64,000 nucleotides of DNA from positions 33,883,222 through 33,947,221 of the forward strand of contig CM046294.1 in NCBI GenBank assembly GCA_025267735.1. The letters run 5' to 3'. This DNA comes from Mactra quadrangularis (Eukaryota > Mollusca > Bivalvia > Venerida > Mactridae). Made by a program: the position numbers and the translations under genes. Shown piece after piece: positions 34,075-45,700 of this stretch (its first letter is position 1; every line of letters starts with the position of its first letter). The notes beneath the pieces were generated by a model, which was not told where the DNA came from, ran no database searches, and was given only the letters and a program-made list of their open reading frames with translations.

Positions 34075-34310
34075 CATCTAGATTTTTAACTAGATAGGGA
34101 TTTCATTTCCTGCATATCAACTATGTTGTTCAGATGGTTTCTTTTAACTATCAATAAATGACACAAAATGTCACCAACATTAATGAGAGCTTTCATGAAC
34201 AGATCACATGAGAAGGGAAATGCATTTTTAGTAATGGCTCCATGATAATTATAAAACACAAGCAATTTCTTTCATGATTAACTTGTGATTCGAGGGGGAA
34301 ATGGATTGAC
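34075..34310. repeat. Array block d, copy 2
   Basis: Matches 11840-12050: TTTCATTTCCTGCATATCAA, GACACAAAATGTCACCAACA and TTTCATGAACAGATCACATG. The minus strand stays in the same open frame (DLFMKALINVGDILCHLL) to a stop at 34086-34088. Confidence 0.65.
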
Positions 34311-36660
34311 TTCAAAAATACTGAATGTATTTACACAGGAAGTCTTTTCAAGAGTTTACAGCAATAATGAATTGATCAGGATGTCGAAATCTGATTAACA
34401 ACAACAACTGACTAACGTGTGAGTGCATTTAAAATGAGCAAAATTTAATGAATGACAAAACATGGAAATTGATAAAAACCTACGGTAAGGTGTTCATTAG
34501 CACTATTATTAAATGTCTTACGAACAGAAGATTCAAGATTGCTTACATACATCAACATACATTTCTTAAATTCAATATTATTTATAGTTTAATTTTGCAT
34601 CTTGGCATTTGAGATTTGATACTATAGCATTATAAGTTCTTCAACACAGTATGAAGCATGAACAGAAATAAATATACATTATTGTTGGTCTATCATCGAC
34701 GGTTCTATCAGGGTTTAAAAGAATGCTGTAATACCATTTAAAAGAATTTACGACGTAAACACTTTCTAATAAATATAAAACAACGCATTTCTGGAAATTG
34801 AATTTGAATATGATCATATAAAAAGTTTGTGTACAACATGAAACGTAAGAAACAACAAATAGTAAAAGTCGCAAAACTATATATCATGATATTGTGTTTT
34901 TTATTTGCGTTATCAAATATGTTGTAAGTTCATCATACTTTCAAATAGCTGGCAATGAATTTTCCATAACCAATATTTAATTACAAAAAAACACCACTCA
35001 AATGCACGACATACATTACCAACACTTACTAGGTTATAGCATGTGACATCAGCTGAATAAACAGTCAATATCTAATTAAACCCAATTACCTGTACTTAAA
35101 CGATGCTGTTTAAAATATGCCTTTAAACGATCATACGCCGAGACAAACTGTCAATATCGCCATCTTGAGGTGATTAATTGTAACAGAATATGCGTTTTAA
35201 AATGTTTTGCTTCCATGTTTTATGTCAAGACAAAAAGTGTTCGTGACTAACTGTCTCTTAAAAATACTTTAAATCACATTCTCAAAAGAGTTAACAAAAA
35301 CGAAATCAATTTCCAAATCGCAAGTTAGTTTTGATCATAACTCAAAACAAAACAAAAACATCGTCCGATAAAACAAGTCACCTGTGAATGCGATTAAAAT
35401 GGGCTGAGAATAAATTTATTTTAAACAAAACAAACATGAATATTCTCTTAACAATTGTTTCTATACAATCGTATTGTGTTTTGTGTTTCTATGCATAAAA
35501 CCGTGTTACAACGCAAGTCAAGTTTGTTGCATATTGAACTCAATTGTTTTCGAGTTGATTTGATCACAAACACTTTTTGTAACGAATAAACATATTTTAC
35601 CATGAACGTATATTATATAAATGAAGAGCATTATTTTTTCTTGTTATCACCCAATATCTCATTATATAAGACAGGAATGTTTCAATAAACACATAATAGT
35701 CGTTCCTTTTTGTTTGTTTTTATACAATACTACAATTATATTTGATTTATCAGTTACATTCTTTATGTTTTAGCTATAAACTTAATAGTTTGTTATATAA
35801 TCAAACTTGGTTAGTTTATGAGTTATGAAATCCTGGTTCAAATTAAGCCAGCAAAGGTTCATTGTATATTATAATGTCACACAGAAAGAAACATTATTTT
35901 GGTAATTATCGTAAATATAGTAATACATAATGATGACTTTAAACACTTCATAAGAATAGTTTCACATGCAAAACTAAGGATTTATGTCATTAATATAATT
36001 GCAATTACAACAGCAACACTAACATGTTTATTGTGTATCAGGCCTGCAGCCCATAACAAGTATAACAAATTATAATGTAAATACAATGATTTTATGGACA
36101 CCAACTTTCAAATTAAAAAAACAACAACACACAAACAAATGTTGAAAAATCATTCTACAATATAAGCCTCTAATAGTAATCTGTGATTTACAAATAACAC
36201 AATAAGATACAACTTTAACAACTAATGTATAACTGTCCAGTTTAACATTAATGATTTGTATTAATTTAAGTATTTTATTTCAGGTATCAATGTAAATTAA
36301 TAAAATAATAATCATGACCTTGTAGAAGTGATTGAACTATTTATTAGACCAAACATTTTATTTTAACATGCTGCATGCCGAGGTCAATTTGTTTAAACAA
36401 CATGAACTTTGGCAGAAACGCTTGAGACACTAGATCGCTTTGTGAATAAATTCAAGATGACGTGTTATCGTTTTTTCATCAATATGTTTCATTTCATGTC
36501 TGATTCATTTAATCGTAAGTTTTTTTATTACTTTTTTGACACTGTTGATAGTTTTCATGATTATCAGTTTTAAATTTTAATGATGTTATTTAATTTTTTT
36601 CTGTTTACACCTAACAAAAAAGGCATATAAATACGATATTTTGTATTTTATCATCAGAGT
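34311..36660. other. No gene seen; weak array block i near 36365
   Basis: AT-rich. The 77-codon minus frame at 34641-34874 has no known motif. At 36365-36510 CATGCTGCATGCCGAGGTCA, CATGAACTTTGGCAGAAACG and a diverged flank resemble block i. Confidence 0.4.
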
Positions 36661-36664
36661 TATA

Positions 36665-36808
36665 GAACGTTCAGTCTGAAAATGATACAATGATATAGAA
36701 TCACATTGGAGTTTATGAGCGTTTAGTCTGAAAATAATACATAAGTATAGAGTCACATTGGAGTTTTTGAACGTTTAGTCTGAAAATGATACAACATTAT
36801 AGAGTCAG
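36665..36808. repeat. 52-bp tandem repeat, about 2.8 copies
   Basis: Units start GARCGTTYAGTCTGAAAATR at 36665, 36717 and 36769 (52-bp spacing) and contain TATAGARTCACATTGGAGTTT. The last unit is incomplete. Confidence 0.9.
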
Positions 36809-37725
36809 ATCGTCATTTGTGTTAAATCAGTTTCAGGCGAAGATAAAATTCTTTTTATGACGATAAAATAATAACAAAACCTGCAAAATATTTATATTTT
36901 ATACATTGTATGTATACATAGTACTTAATTGACGAGCGCGAGCTTTGCCTAATTCGAGTTAAGGAAATAAAATACAAATATTATGCTGTTGTCTGTTGTG
37001 ACATTTCATCCCTCCTAACGTTAGGCAAGAAAAGTAATATATATATCACAGTTGTTAACTGGGAATAAATTTTCGAAACTATAATCTATCTCTGACCTGA
37101 CAGCTGATCCGCATGCCTTTGGTAATTGGAAATACTAAGTGACTTGGTTCAAATAGTTTGTGTTACAAATAGTATGGGTTTACAGTGGATGTCAGTATAC
37201 CGTGTTTCATAGTACTAAATTGACCCGAAATATGTCCTACAGGACCTTTTGTGTCACTCTAGATAAGTTTAATTATTCCATTGTGTTGTGTTCGATGTAG
37301 TTACGGAAATAAGAGATCTTAATTGTAACACATTATATACTTGTTTGTACTGAATATTAGATGTACATAACTTTGTACTGGATGATGAACTTTCTGTTAT
37401 TGTTATAATGAGTAATACGTTCATCACAGGACAATAGGTATTGTATTTTTAAGTAACAAGCTATACATATTATATAAGTTAACTCCGTACATGAATTCGT
37501 TTGAAAATATTCACGTATAAATATTGTACTACTATGTACGGTAGATATATAGCATGTGGTTTCCATTTCTTTTAATGATAACTTTGAAGTTATTTGACGT
37601 TTGCATTTCTTTTTATTATTTGTTTTATACAAGATGATACACGAAAGCAGTTTAAAAACAAAAGTGCACCAAGGTCAACTGACAATCGTCGGCTAAGATT
37701 ATATTATATATTATATTTGGAAAAT
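36809..37725. other. No gene seen
   Basis: The 91-codon minus frame at 37357-37632 is Lys/Asn/Ile-rich, as AT-rich chance frames are, and has no recognised motif. Confidence 0.4.
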
Positions 37726-38148
37726 GAACATCATTTCGAATACATTGATTGAAGGAAGACTTTTTAGGAAGAATTATTGTTATTTTCTATCACAAAACAT
37801 TGATCTTACAACGAATCTCAGACAAACGTTTGATTATAAGCTTGTTTCTTTTGTTTACTAATGCACTTTTAAAGCAAAATGTCTCATACAAATTTTAGAT
37901 TTCAGGAATGTTTGATACACTTTTACTCACGTACAACTGCTATAACCATGTACTTTTCTTACCTGAAAAAAGAATAAAATTCATATTCATTGGATTTTAC
38001 GTATTAGACATTATTCATAAATACAAAGCATATTACAAAAAAGAACAATTTAAACACAAATACTAACTGGACTAATTATAGTAAATTGGATCTTTATTAT
38101 GTTTTTAACACTTTCTATCAAATGTATATAAGTGTATTATAATGGTCA

Positions 38149-38183
38149 ACATTTGCTTACGGACGACTACGTCCGTAATGTTC
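38149..38183. other. Perfect hairpin-forming palindrome
   Basis: TTACGGACG-ACTA-CGTCCGTAA (38157-38178) gives a 9-bp perfect stem with a 4-base loop. AACAT and ATGTT on either side extend the dyad. I could not align an equivalent in the 52.8-kb paralogue. A T-run terminator role is not applicable here. Function unknown. Confidence 0.6.
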
Positions 38184-38339
38184 ACCTGTATATTAACGTA
38201 TAGTTAGCCGACACGAAATCAACTTTTTTTATCAAAATCCATGATTGACGGTAATAAATAATGTTGCAACACCCTAGGAATTTAAAATGATTTGAAATTT
38301 GATTATCACGTTTAACATTGACAAGTGTAAATTTGACAT

Positions 38340-38552
38340 AAATGATAGAAGAATATTTGAAGAAGTTCAGTGAATTACATTAACGTTTCTGAGTTTATTC
38401 CAGCTACATTACTATTCATTCTCATTAGCATGTTCGCAAAGTGTATTGTCATTTCGTGCATTCGATGTAGCACTTTGTACTGTCGGTTCACTGTAGATAA
38501 AGGCAATTGTGATATTAGTTTATCGCTCTATTTATACACTATAATGTGCTAA
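38340..38552 (+). other. Conserved block with a possible Cys-rich coding frame
   Basis: The plus strand reads INVSEFIPATLLFILISMF, then KCIVISCIRCST and CRFTVDKGNCDI: a hydrophobic stretch followed by clustered cysteines. The paralogue at 53030-53250 keeps the same frame, differs by a 9-bp in-frame insertion, and keeps all the central cysteines. The minus strand is also open in the second copy (88 codons) and has an acceptor-like TTTATCTACAG, but it is stopped in this copy. No known family is recognised. It may be a relic exon or simply a well-preserved duplicate. Confidence 0.35.
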
Positions 38553-41032
38553 AGTAAGATGTAATTTCAACTATTCGTGAAATAAAGACTATTTCCTCCT
38601 GCAATATTGGTGAAATAATTACCAATAAACAAAGACAAACAACTATTTGAATGTTTAAATGTGTATGCAATTGTCTTTATATATAGTTTGGTTTACTGAT
38701 AAAGAAGATTTACTTCATCAGGATAAAATACAGTTAACATTAATTGCTTAGTTCCATATGATTCTGAAAACGCCTTTTCTTTAAAAGCGTATGCTCTTTA
38801 AATTCAAAGTTTATGTTAAAGTGAAAAAATATTAAACATGAAAAAGGCAGTTAATTTGATTAAAAGTACTTCTAACAATACCTTAGATAATTATATTAGA
38901 TTAATGCTTTTTTTGACTTGACTCTTTAGATGCATTATCATAGTCTCATGACAACAAATAAGTGTTTTGTTGGTTTATTAAACTATGTTAATGTTTTATG
39001 AATTTTTGTGAAACAAATTAATTGACTAAAAACTGATACGGAAATTTCTGTGACAATGTTTCGTTTCATACATTGTTTTATTTGGTATATTTATTTACCC
39101 AATTAAGATTCAAATTGTTATATAACAAGAGTAAAAACATATAAGAAAAAAGCAACAGTCCAACAACAATTAGTGCAGCAATTGATTACAACTTAATGTC
39201 GTGTTATTTCTAAATTGTCTAGCTTTTTTGTATAACAAAAGAAACTTGTGATTTCGTTCAGCTATATATTTACACAACCTTGATAAGAAAAAGTCCTAGT
39301 ATGCAAAATGCATTATGACTAAAGCCAAATGGGATATATCTGCAAATGAAATGTACATTGAACGAACATAGAAATATCGCATTGTCTAGTACACGTGACA
39401 GGGAATGCAAGCTTTAATGAGGCCGATACTGAATTTTAAATTGACTTGTAATTTCCTTGAATCTAATGAAATGTATAAGACGTGTTATTATCACGGCACA
39501 TTTAGACTTTTACAAAGTTAAAGTCATAGTTTCTGACATATAAATACTTTCAAATCAATAGTTGGTGTATTATGTAGATTTAATATCAAAATGTGCGATA
39601 TTTTGAAGAAGTAATTTAAACGCCACACTTTAAATACAAGAAATATTTTACTTTGTTGATAGAACAATTGGGATTACTGATAACACAGTAATACAATTAT
39701 AATAAATTAACCAATGAAATCAGCATTATAAAAATAGTTGAATACAATAAGGACGTAGGAAAGTTTAAACTATTCAAATAATAATATACTGGCTTATCTA
39801 TCAAACAAGTTGTACGAAATGCATCATGGATGTCTTTAACTACATGTACTTGTATTATATTCATTACTCAAGCATCAAACACTTACAAGGTTTTTACTTC
39901 AATCTGGCATGCCATACCACTTGGGATACAATAAAATTGTTTTAAACAATAGTTGACATTTCGTGTGTATTGGGCTCACATTCCCCTAGTTTGACGTTTT
40001 GCTTTGTCAGACAAAAACATTACTACTAGGAATAGTTGGTTTGTCACAGAATGTCTTTTTCCATCACTATGATATACTACTGGAGCAAATGCACCAACTG
40101 GTTTTATAACATCTCAATTTTCTCCACTTTCTTTGTTTTCTTAAATGGAGAGATATTTAGTTCAGAAACTGCTTAAATTTGTCTTTAACCTTTACATGAG
40201 ACCCTACAGTAAACACTGTTGAATACAAATTTTAACCTACATTAACTTGACGATATGCTATAAACTGAGCAAAAATATTTGTGTCAAACAAAAATATGTT
40301 CTAATACTCCAAGGTCACAGGGGCACTCATTAAGTATTTAAATTACAATTTTTATAATGATAACACTTACAAATTAAGTAAACATATGCATAAACGTAGA
40401 TATAAAATGCATCTCTCAAAATAAGTTGAAGTTGTTTTATTAGTTAACCGATTAATTTAAAAGATATTCACGTTCATGAATAGCTAATAAGTACAAATCA
40501 AATATAAACTTTAAGGTTTAAATTTTATTTGCCTGTTAATGGGATTTAAAATATAGTATTGCATTAATATAACGGAAAAAACGTAGAAAGCAATTATACA
40601 TTAAAAAGGAGCTTCATAAAACAACGTTTAATTATGCACCAATGCTTTAAGCGACTTTTGTATCATTAATTATGGCTTTATATAAACAATTATATCTGTC
40701 TGTTGCAAAAACTATTATCTGTTATTAACACGAGATTCTATAAAGAAATTAATGATGTTGTTTGTAAAAAATAAACAGTATAAATGACTTGTTTAAAGCA
40801 GTTTAACATACTCTATAATCTCTTCTACTAATGGTATCTTAATTATAGTAAAGCTAATATACGACATAACGTATGATAATGTTTCCCCTGTTGTATCTTC
40901 CACTGTTGTAACTTCTAAAAAGTGAAATTGTAAATCTTAATTCCATTTTTTATACAAAACACGCTTATAAGATAAAATAAAAAACATGTATAACGTTATT
41001 TTTTTTATTTGTTTACATTGTGTCTAATATAC

Positions 41033-41034
41033 TA
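41033..41034. repeat. TA target duplication, left
   Basis: Adjoins the CTCAAAAGTTCT terminus; the matching TA is at 41670-41671. Confidence 0.75.
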
Positions 41035-41669
41035 CTCAAAAGTTCTTTAAGAACGCGTTATTGCAGTTGGAATGATCAAAGCTGGTACATTGTATTTCTG
41101 TAAGGCAGGTATGTCAAATATCAATCGTGCGGTCACATTGTTATCATTAACAAGTAGTCAAATTGAGTTTTGTTAAATGTCTCTGTGTGTTTGATAGAGG
41201 TTGTGAGAAGATACCATTGTCTTCATTCTACCATCCAACAACTTATTGACAAATGCGACGGACTCAAATTCCCGACCTAAAACCCGTTGAAAATTTGTGG
41301 AACTGGTTGAAAAGGGAGTTTGACTCCAGCCACAACCAGGCAATCTGCAAGAGCTTTCACGTCTGGTAACCCATGTATTGGACACTGTTCTACAGCATGC
41401 AGTACCTGTTAAACTGTCAGGTCCATGAGACGTTGCTGCCAGGCCGTCATTGCAGCTGCTGGTGGTCTCATTCCGTATTAAATACAGTAAATTCTAAATT
41501 TCTGGTTTGTTACGTTTACGTTATTTTTTGTGAGTTAAATTAATATGATATGAATAAATTGTTGAAGTAAACGCAAGCCTGTTATTGACGTGTACGTTGG
41601 AATAGAAAATAAATCATTCCCTAATTATTTAAAAAAATCATTATGTAGTGGCTGTTTAGAACTTTTGAG
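41035..41669 (+). mobile_element. Tc1-like DNA transposon relic, 635 bp
   Basis: Ends CTCAAAAGTTCT (41035-41046) and its reverse complement (41658-41669) are flanked by TA. The TACTCAAAAG start resembles Tc1-group elements whose ends read TACTGCTCAAAAAAAT. The plus strand carries decayed transposase C-terminal sequence. At under half the usual 1.6 kb it is internally deleted. It interrupts right-hand array unit 1; the 55.1-kb paralogue lacks it. Confidence 0.8.
41255..41481 (+). pseudogene. Tc1-like transposase C-terminal remnant
   Basis: RRTQIPDLKPVENLWNWLKR matches the catalytic-domain motif SPDLNPIENxWxxLKR, which includes the last acidic residue of the DDE triad. About 55 codons later, in another frame, SMRRCCQAVIAAAGGLIPY and a stop match the usual C-terminus SMPRRCQAVIxAxGGHTRY. 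The frame break and loss of the N-terminal half make it dead. The 70-codon minus-strand frame at 41173-41385 is a shadow. Confidence 0.8.
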
Positions 41670-41671
41670 TA

Positions 41672-42485
41672 ATGCATGTTTAATAGTAGTTTAGTAATTA
41701 TGTAACGATGCAAAGGACTTCAAATGAATGCATTACGCATATTGGAAATACTATAATATATATTAAGTAGTTACATAATTCATATTATGCCAGCAGAATG
41801 ATACCGTCACAAAATAATCAAAGAGACATTGCGACAATGCCAAACAATAGTTTAAAATGTTGCGTGTTTTTGACAATATGTCATTCACGCTGCATTGTTT
41901 TGTTCTTCATCCTATCGCAGTGCCGTGATGCTACAAGAATATAACAATGTCCTTTTTACATCATGAACGATAGTTTCTCACACTAACTATTCCATAAATG
42001 AGTGATATTCTCTTGGTTATAATTATAAAAATAACGGTTAATGACACTAGGTGTTCCGCTTCACTTTAGACAATCCTAGCAATTAACGCAGGAAAGTTAA
42101 AGCAATTAACGGCTAGATGATTGACCGCATTAAGATACAGCTACAAAACGTCGTACTTAAAGACTCGTTAGTGCTTATGCTACATTTGATATTTGAAGTC
42201 ACTCAGTATGGTTCGTTTGTTACAAATATAAATAAGGAATAACTAAGCTGTATAATTCCAAAGCTATCTCAAATGATACAAATAATGGTTTGTGAGCTGT
42301 CAAAGAATCAACAATAATTTATGAAACTAATTGACGTAAGGGGCGTTTGTTTAATACCCTTATGCATTGTTTGTGTGTAAATCGTAATTAAAGAATCTGA
42401 CAGATATAAGCTTGTCTTCCGGATCCACATGTTAACATCATACTGATTGATATATTGAATATAGATGTAGATCAAACCTTTATAA
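41672..42485. other. No gene seen
   Basis: AT-rich spacer between two transposons. The minus frame at 42308-42532 runs into the MITE end and is not called. Confidence 0.4.
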
Positions 42486-42492
42486 TCTACTT
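42486..42492. repeat. Target site duplication TCTACTT, left
   Basis: Repeated exactly at 42724-42730. Confidence 0.88.
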
Positions 42493-42723
42493 GGGCTAGA
42501 ATGCACTTTACCGGTACGCGCCTACTGCGCATGCGTCATTTTGCATTCTTCATCGAGTCGGTACTGACGGTGACCGTTAAAAAGCGGGGGATAAAAGACA
42601 GAAAATATCATGAAATCAAAATCAGATCACTTACCTTTCTAATCAAACAGGGTAAGGGTTAGGGTTAGGGTTATATTTCTACTTCTGGTGAATTACTACG
42701 TACCGGTAAAGTGCTGTAGCCCC
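42493..42723. mobile_element. 231-bp MITE with 25-bp inverted ends
   Basis: The left end GGGCTAGAATGCACTTTACC continues to GGTACG. The right end is its inverse with one substitution and one missing base. Exact 7-bp TCTACTT duplications flank it. It is richer in G+C than its surroundings (CGCGCCTACTGCGCATGCGT) and carries a telomere-like tract. There is no coding capacity. The 7-bp (possibly 8-bp) duplication suggests a transposase other than Tc1/mariner; the superfamily is undetermined. Confidence 0.88.
42650..42673 (+). repeat. Interstitial telomere-like (TTAGGG)n tract
   Basis: GGGTAAGGG followed by TTAGGG twice and TTA: about four units, one variant. It lies wholly inside the 231-bp MITE, so it probably travelled with it. 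Confidence 0.85.
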
Positions 42724-42730
42724 TCTACTT
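42724..42730. repeat. Target site duplication TCTACTT, right
   Basis: Pairs with 42486-42492. Confidence 0.88.
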
Positions 42731-45700
42731 GATATTTTTTTCTTGTTCAACGTATATATAATACCCACTTGTCTAAAGTACTGATATGTATCTAATGATA
42801 ATGTTGCACGATTACAGTAATCAGACATAGTACAAATATGCTAGAACTATTTAGAGTTAATGATGGCCGTCGACTGAAGTAAATATAATTGGAGCTACAT
42901 CCTAATTACTTTTGTCTCATAACACGTGGCGCAGAAATCGTTACCATTTTGAAAAGTGAAATGTCGAAAAATGAACTTACTGTAAACATTTATTTTTTAA
43001 CATAATTACAAAATTCAAACCTTCGTGGTCTCGAAACAAAAATATAACGCACACCATTCTAAGACTGAGAAAGATATACGAGTTCAAAAAGTATACGTCA
43101 ACTCCTACGTTACGGAGCATAGAATCACGAGCTCAAGTAGTAGATACCTAGTTTTAAAATGCAAGTCTGTAAGTCTGTCCATGTAAGTATGGTATATCAT
43201 TCAATGGTGAGTAGTGAAACAAATTTAAGCAAACTACTTCGCAATATATACATGATTGTCAGAACAGCGCATGTAGAAGTCATCATCATTTTTTGTTGTT
43301 AAGATAAGATAAAGTAACACAATTATGTCAACATGTGTATTTGTCACATACAGACATGTGGACCATTATTTTCCAAATTGATGAAAACTACAACATAATA
43401 GGCACAAAATAAAATGTAAATTAGTTTGAAAAATGACACTGTATGCTCATACATAATGACATATTTGATGTGCCATGGAGTTACGGAACATAGTAAAAAT
43501 TAGAAAGTCTTGCCAACTCGAACAAAACTGCATTTTAATATCGATTAAACAATTCAAAAGTATGATTTATTACCAGCAAAGAGTATTTCCTTATGTTTTT
43601 AACAAAATTTAAGTTTAAGTGTTGCCATATTACAAAATTACAATAATACTGAGCTTTGAATATAACAAATGAGACATATGAAGTAAGTATGATGGTATTA
43701 ACCTAACAAAAATGCAATTTTACTGATATGTTCTATGATAGTGTGTATACCATGTAGATTTATGAAATATACGACACTGGTCGTGATGAACATTATAAAT
43801 AGTCAAGTAATTAGCTATTTGCGAAAAATTACTACGCTAAGCGGCGTTACGGAACATATGCTAAGCACCACGATGGGAAATAATTATATTAACAACCCAT
43901 TCGTTTGGGTTTGACATAATAATTTTTGGTGACCATGTAGGCCAAATAACTATTATGCAGTAAAATGGGTAATTTTAAATCCGGGCGAATTAAAACTCGA
44001 GGACGCGATCAGACTAAAACTAGTGAGAAACATTTTTATATTAACAATCATATTTTGGAATGAAATCAAATCCAGAAACATTTTTTGTAAATTTTATGCA
44101 TAGTTTGGCTTAAATTTAACTTTGGTCAAACATTGCATTTGATATATACCTAAAATGAAAGGAAACTGTTTTGTCATATGTGTATTTACAAAGTATTTCT
44201 AAAATTGAACTGGCAAACACTTTGGTATTGCTAAATTTATTTTGTAATATATATTTTTTTCATTAAAATACTGCAATTACTTATTAAAGTATTTACTTGT
44301 TTCTTACCCCATGATAAAAGTTAATAAAGTAAGAATATCATTAAATAATAATAAATAGTATGGTATCTAAAGTTAGCTTAGCAGATGTGGTCTTTAAAGA
44401 AATTTGATAAGATATTCCATCATATTTTATGCGTTCCGAAATTCCTAGCTGTTTTATTCGGATTTTGAATATATTTGTCGTAGGTGCAAGAGACGTTTAA
44501 AATTGTCTTTGTGCAACGTCTCTGATGGGTGCTCATGTTGATATTGGTCATCAGTGGTGAAGACATTTTTTCGAAGCAATAACTGGAAATTTCAACTGAT
44601 AACGAACAAGATAAAATGAAACTTTTGAATGATATCAACATTCTCAAATCTTTAGACATGCTGATTTTTTAGGTCATTGTTTTAATGTGTAAGAATCATT
44701 GTTAATTCGATTCAGACATTGCCAATTAGTTAAATATTCTTTATTGTTGTTATGACCATAAGTTTGCATAAATTGGTTACACAAATATTGTTTTGTTACA
44801 AATTTGAAACACATACAGGTGTGTCAAATATGAAAATCTCCATGGACGCAACTATTTTCATCAATTTTCATCATATAAGACTGGAAAACGTTCAGTTAGT
44901 CTGTTTACGTAGTAAAAGTACTGTGATAATGTTAAATGCATTCAATTTGATTCAATGATCGCATAAATCGTTATTATTGCAATCTATGTTCCGTAACAAG
45001 CCCTCTATACTCTGTAACGAAATGAATTTTCATTCTCAATAAAGGAGACATCAACATTTTTTCTTTCCACTTAAAGAAATTTGTCAATGAATGTATTAAT
45101 AATTGTAATGTTAATACTATGACAGTCATCCATTACACAGATTTCATATTTATCCTTCATCCTGTACCTGCACTAAAATATGTTTTCTTACACATGTACC
45201 GTAATTGTTAGTGCTAAGGCCTAATTTTGCTTTAAACATGATCAAATGATCAAAAGAGGAATATCGAAAACAATAAAAGCTTGTTTCTTCCATAAATTAT
45301 ATCATATAGCATGTCAAATACTTGTTACGGAGAATAGTCGTTACGGAATCCCTGTGTTCCGTTAAAGTTTCCCTCAATAAATATAGAAGTAACAATAAAT
45401 GTACGCGTTACTTGCACTTGATCACACCAATGTACAGTGGCAAACAACAATTCAATGTAAAAACACCTATATTGTCGCTAGCAACTGTGCTACGCTCGTT
45501 ATGGAAGCATAGTTTCTTAAATGCGACATTTAAAAATTTGAGTTTGGGGTTAATTTGTTCATTCTCCTTAGGACAGATAAGATTCAAACTTTGTTTCCCA
45601 CGATATTTGACTCATTGTAGTATTAGTAAACGGTTTAACAATTAACAACAACACCTTTTGGAAAGTAATTTAACCATGCAAAAATAGTTACGGTAACATA

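Larger units (their letters stand above)
37730..41030. repeat. Right-hand array unit, copy 1 (with 52530-55110)
   Basis: Collinear similarity by eye over about 3 kb: CATTGATCTTA, CTTTTACTCAC, GCTATAACCATGT, the block at 38340-38552, CGATTAATTTAAAAGATATT against CGATGAATTCAAAAGATGAT, and TAATTATGCACCAATGCTT against TAATTACGCACCAATGCTT. At 39380-39570 it carries block h (CACGTGACAGGGAATGCAAG), also in segment A, linking both halves of the window. Confidence 0.7.

Noticed and set aside
45322..45645. 107-codon plus-strand open frame
   Set aside because: No ATG at the 5' end, no recognised motif, no paralogue to test it. Treated as chance in AT-rich DNA.
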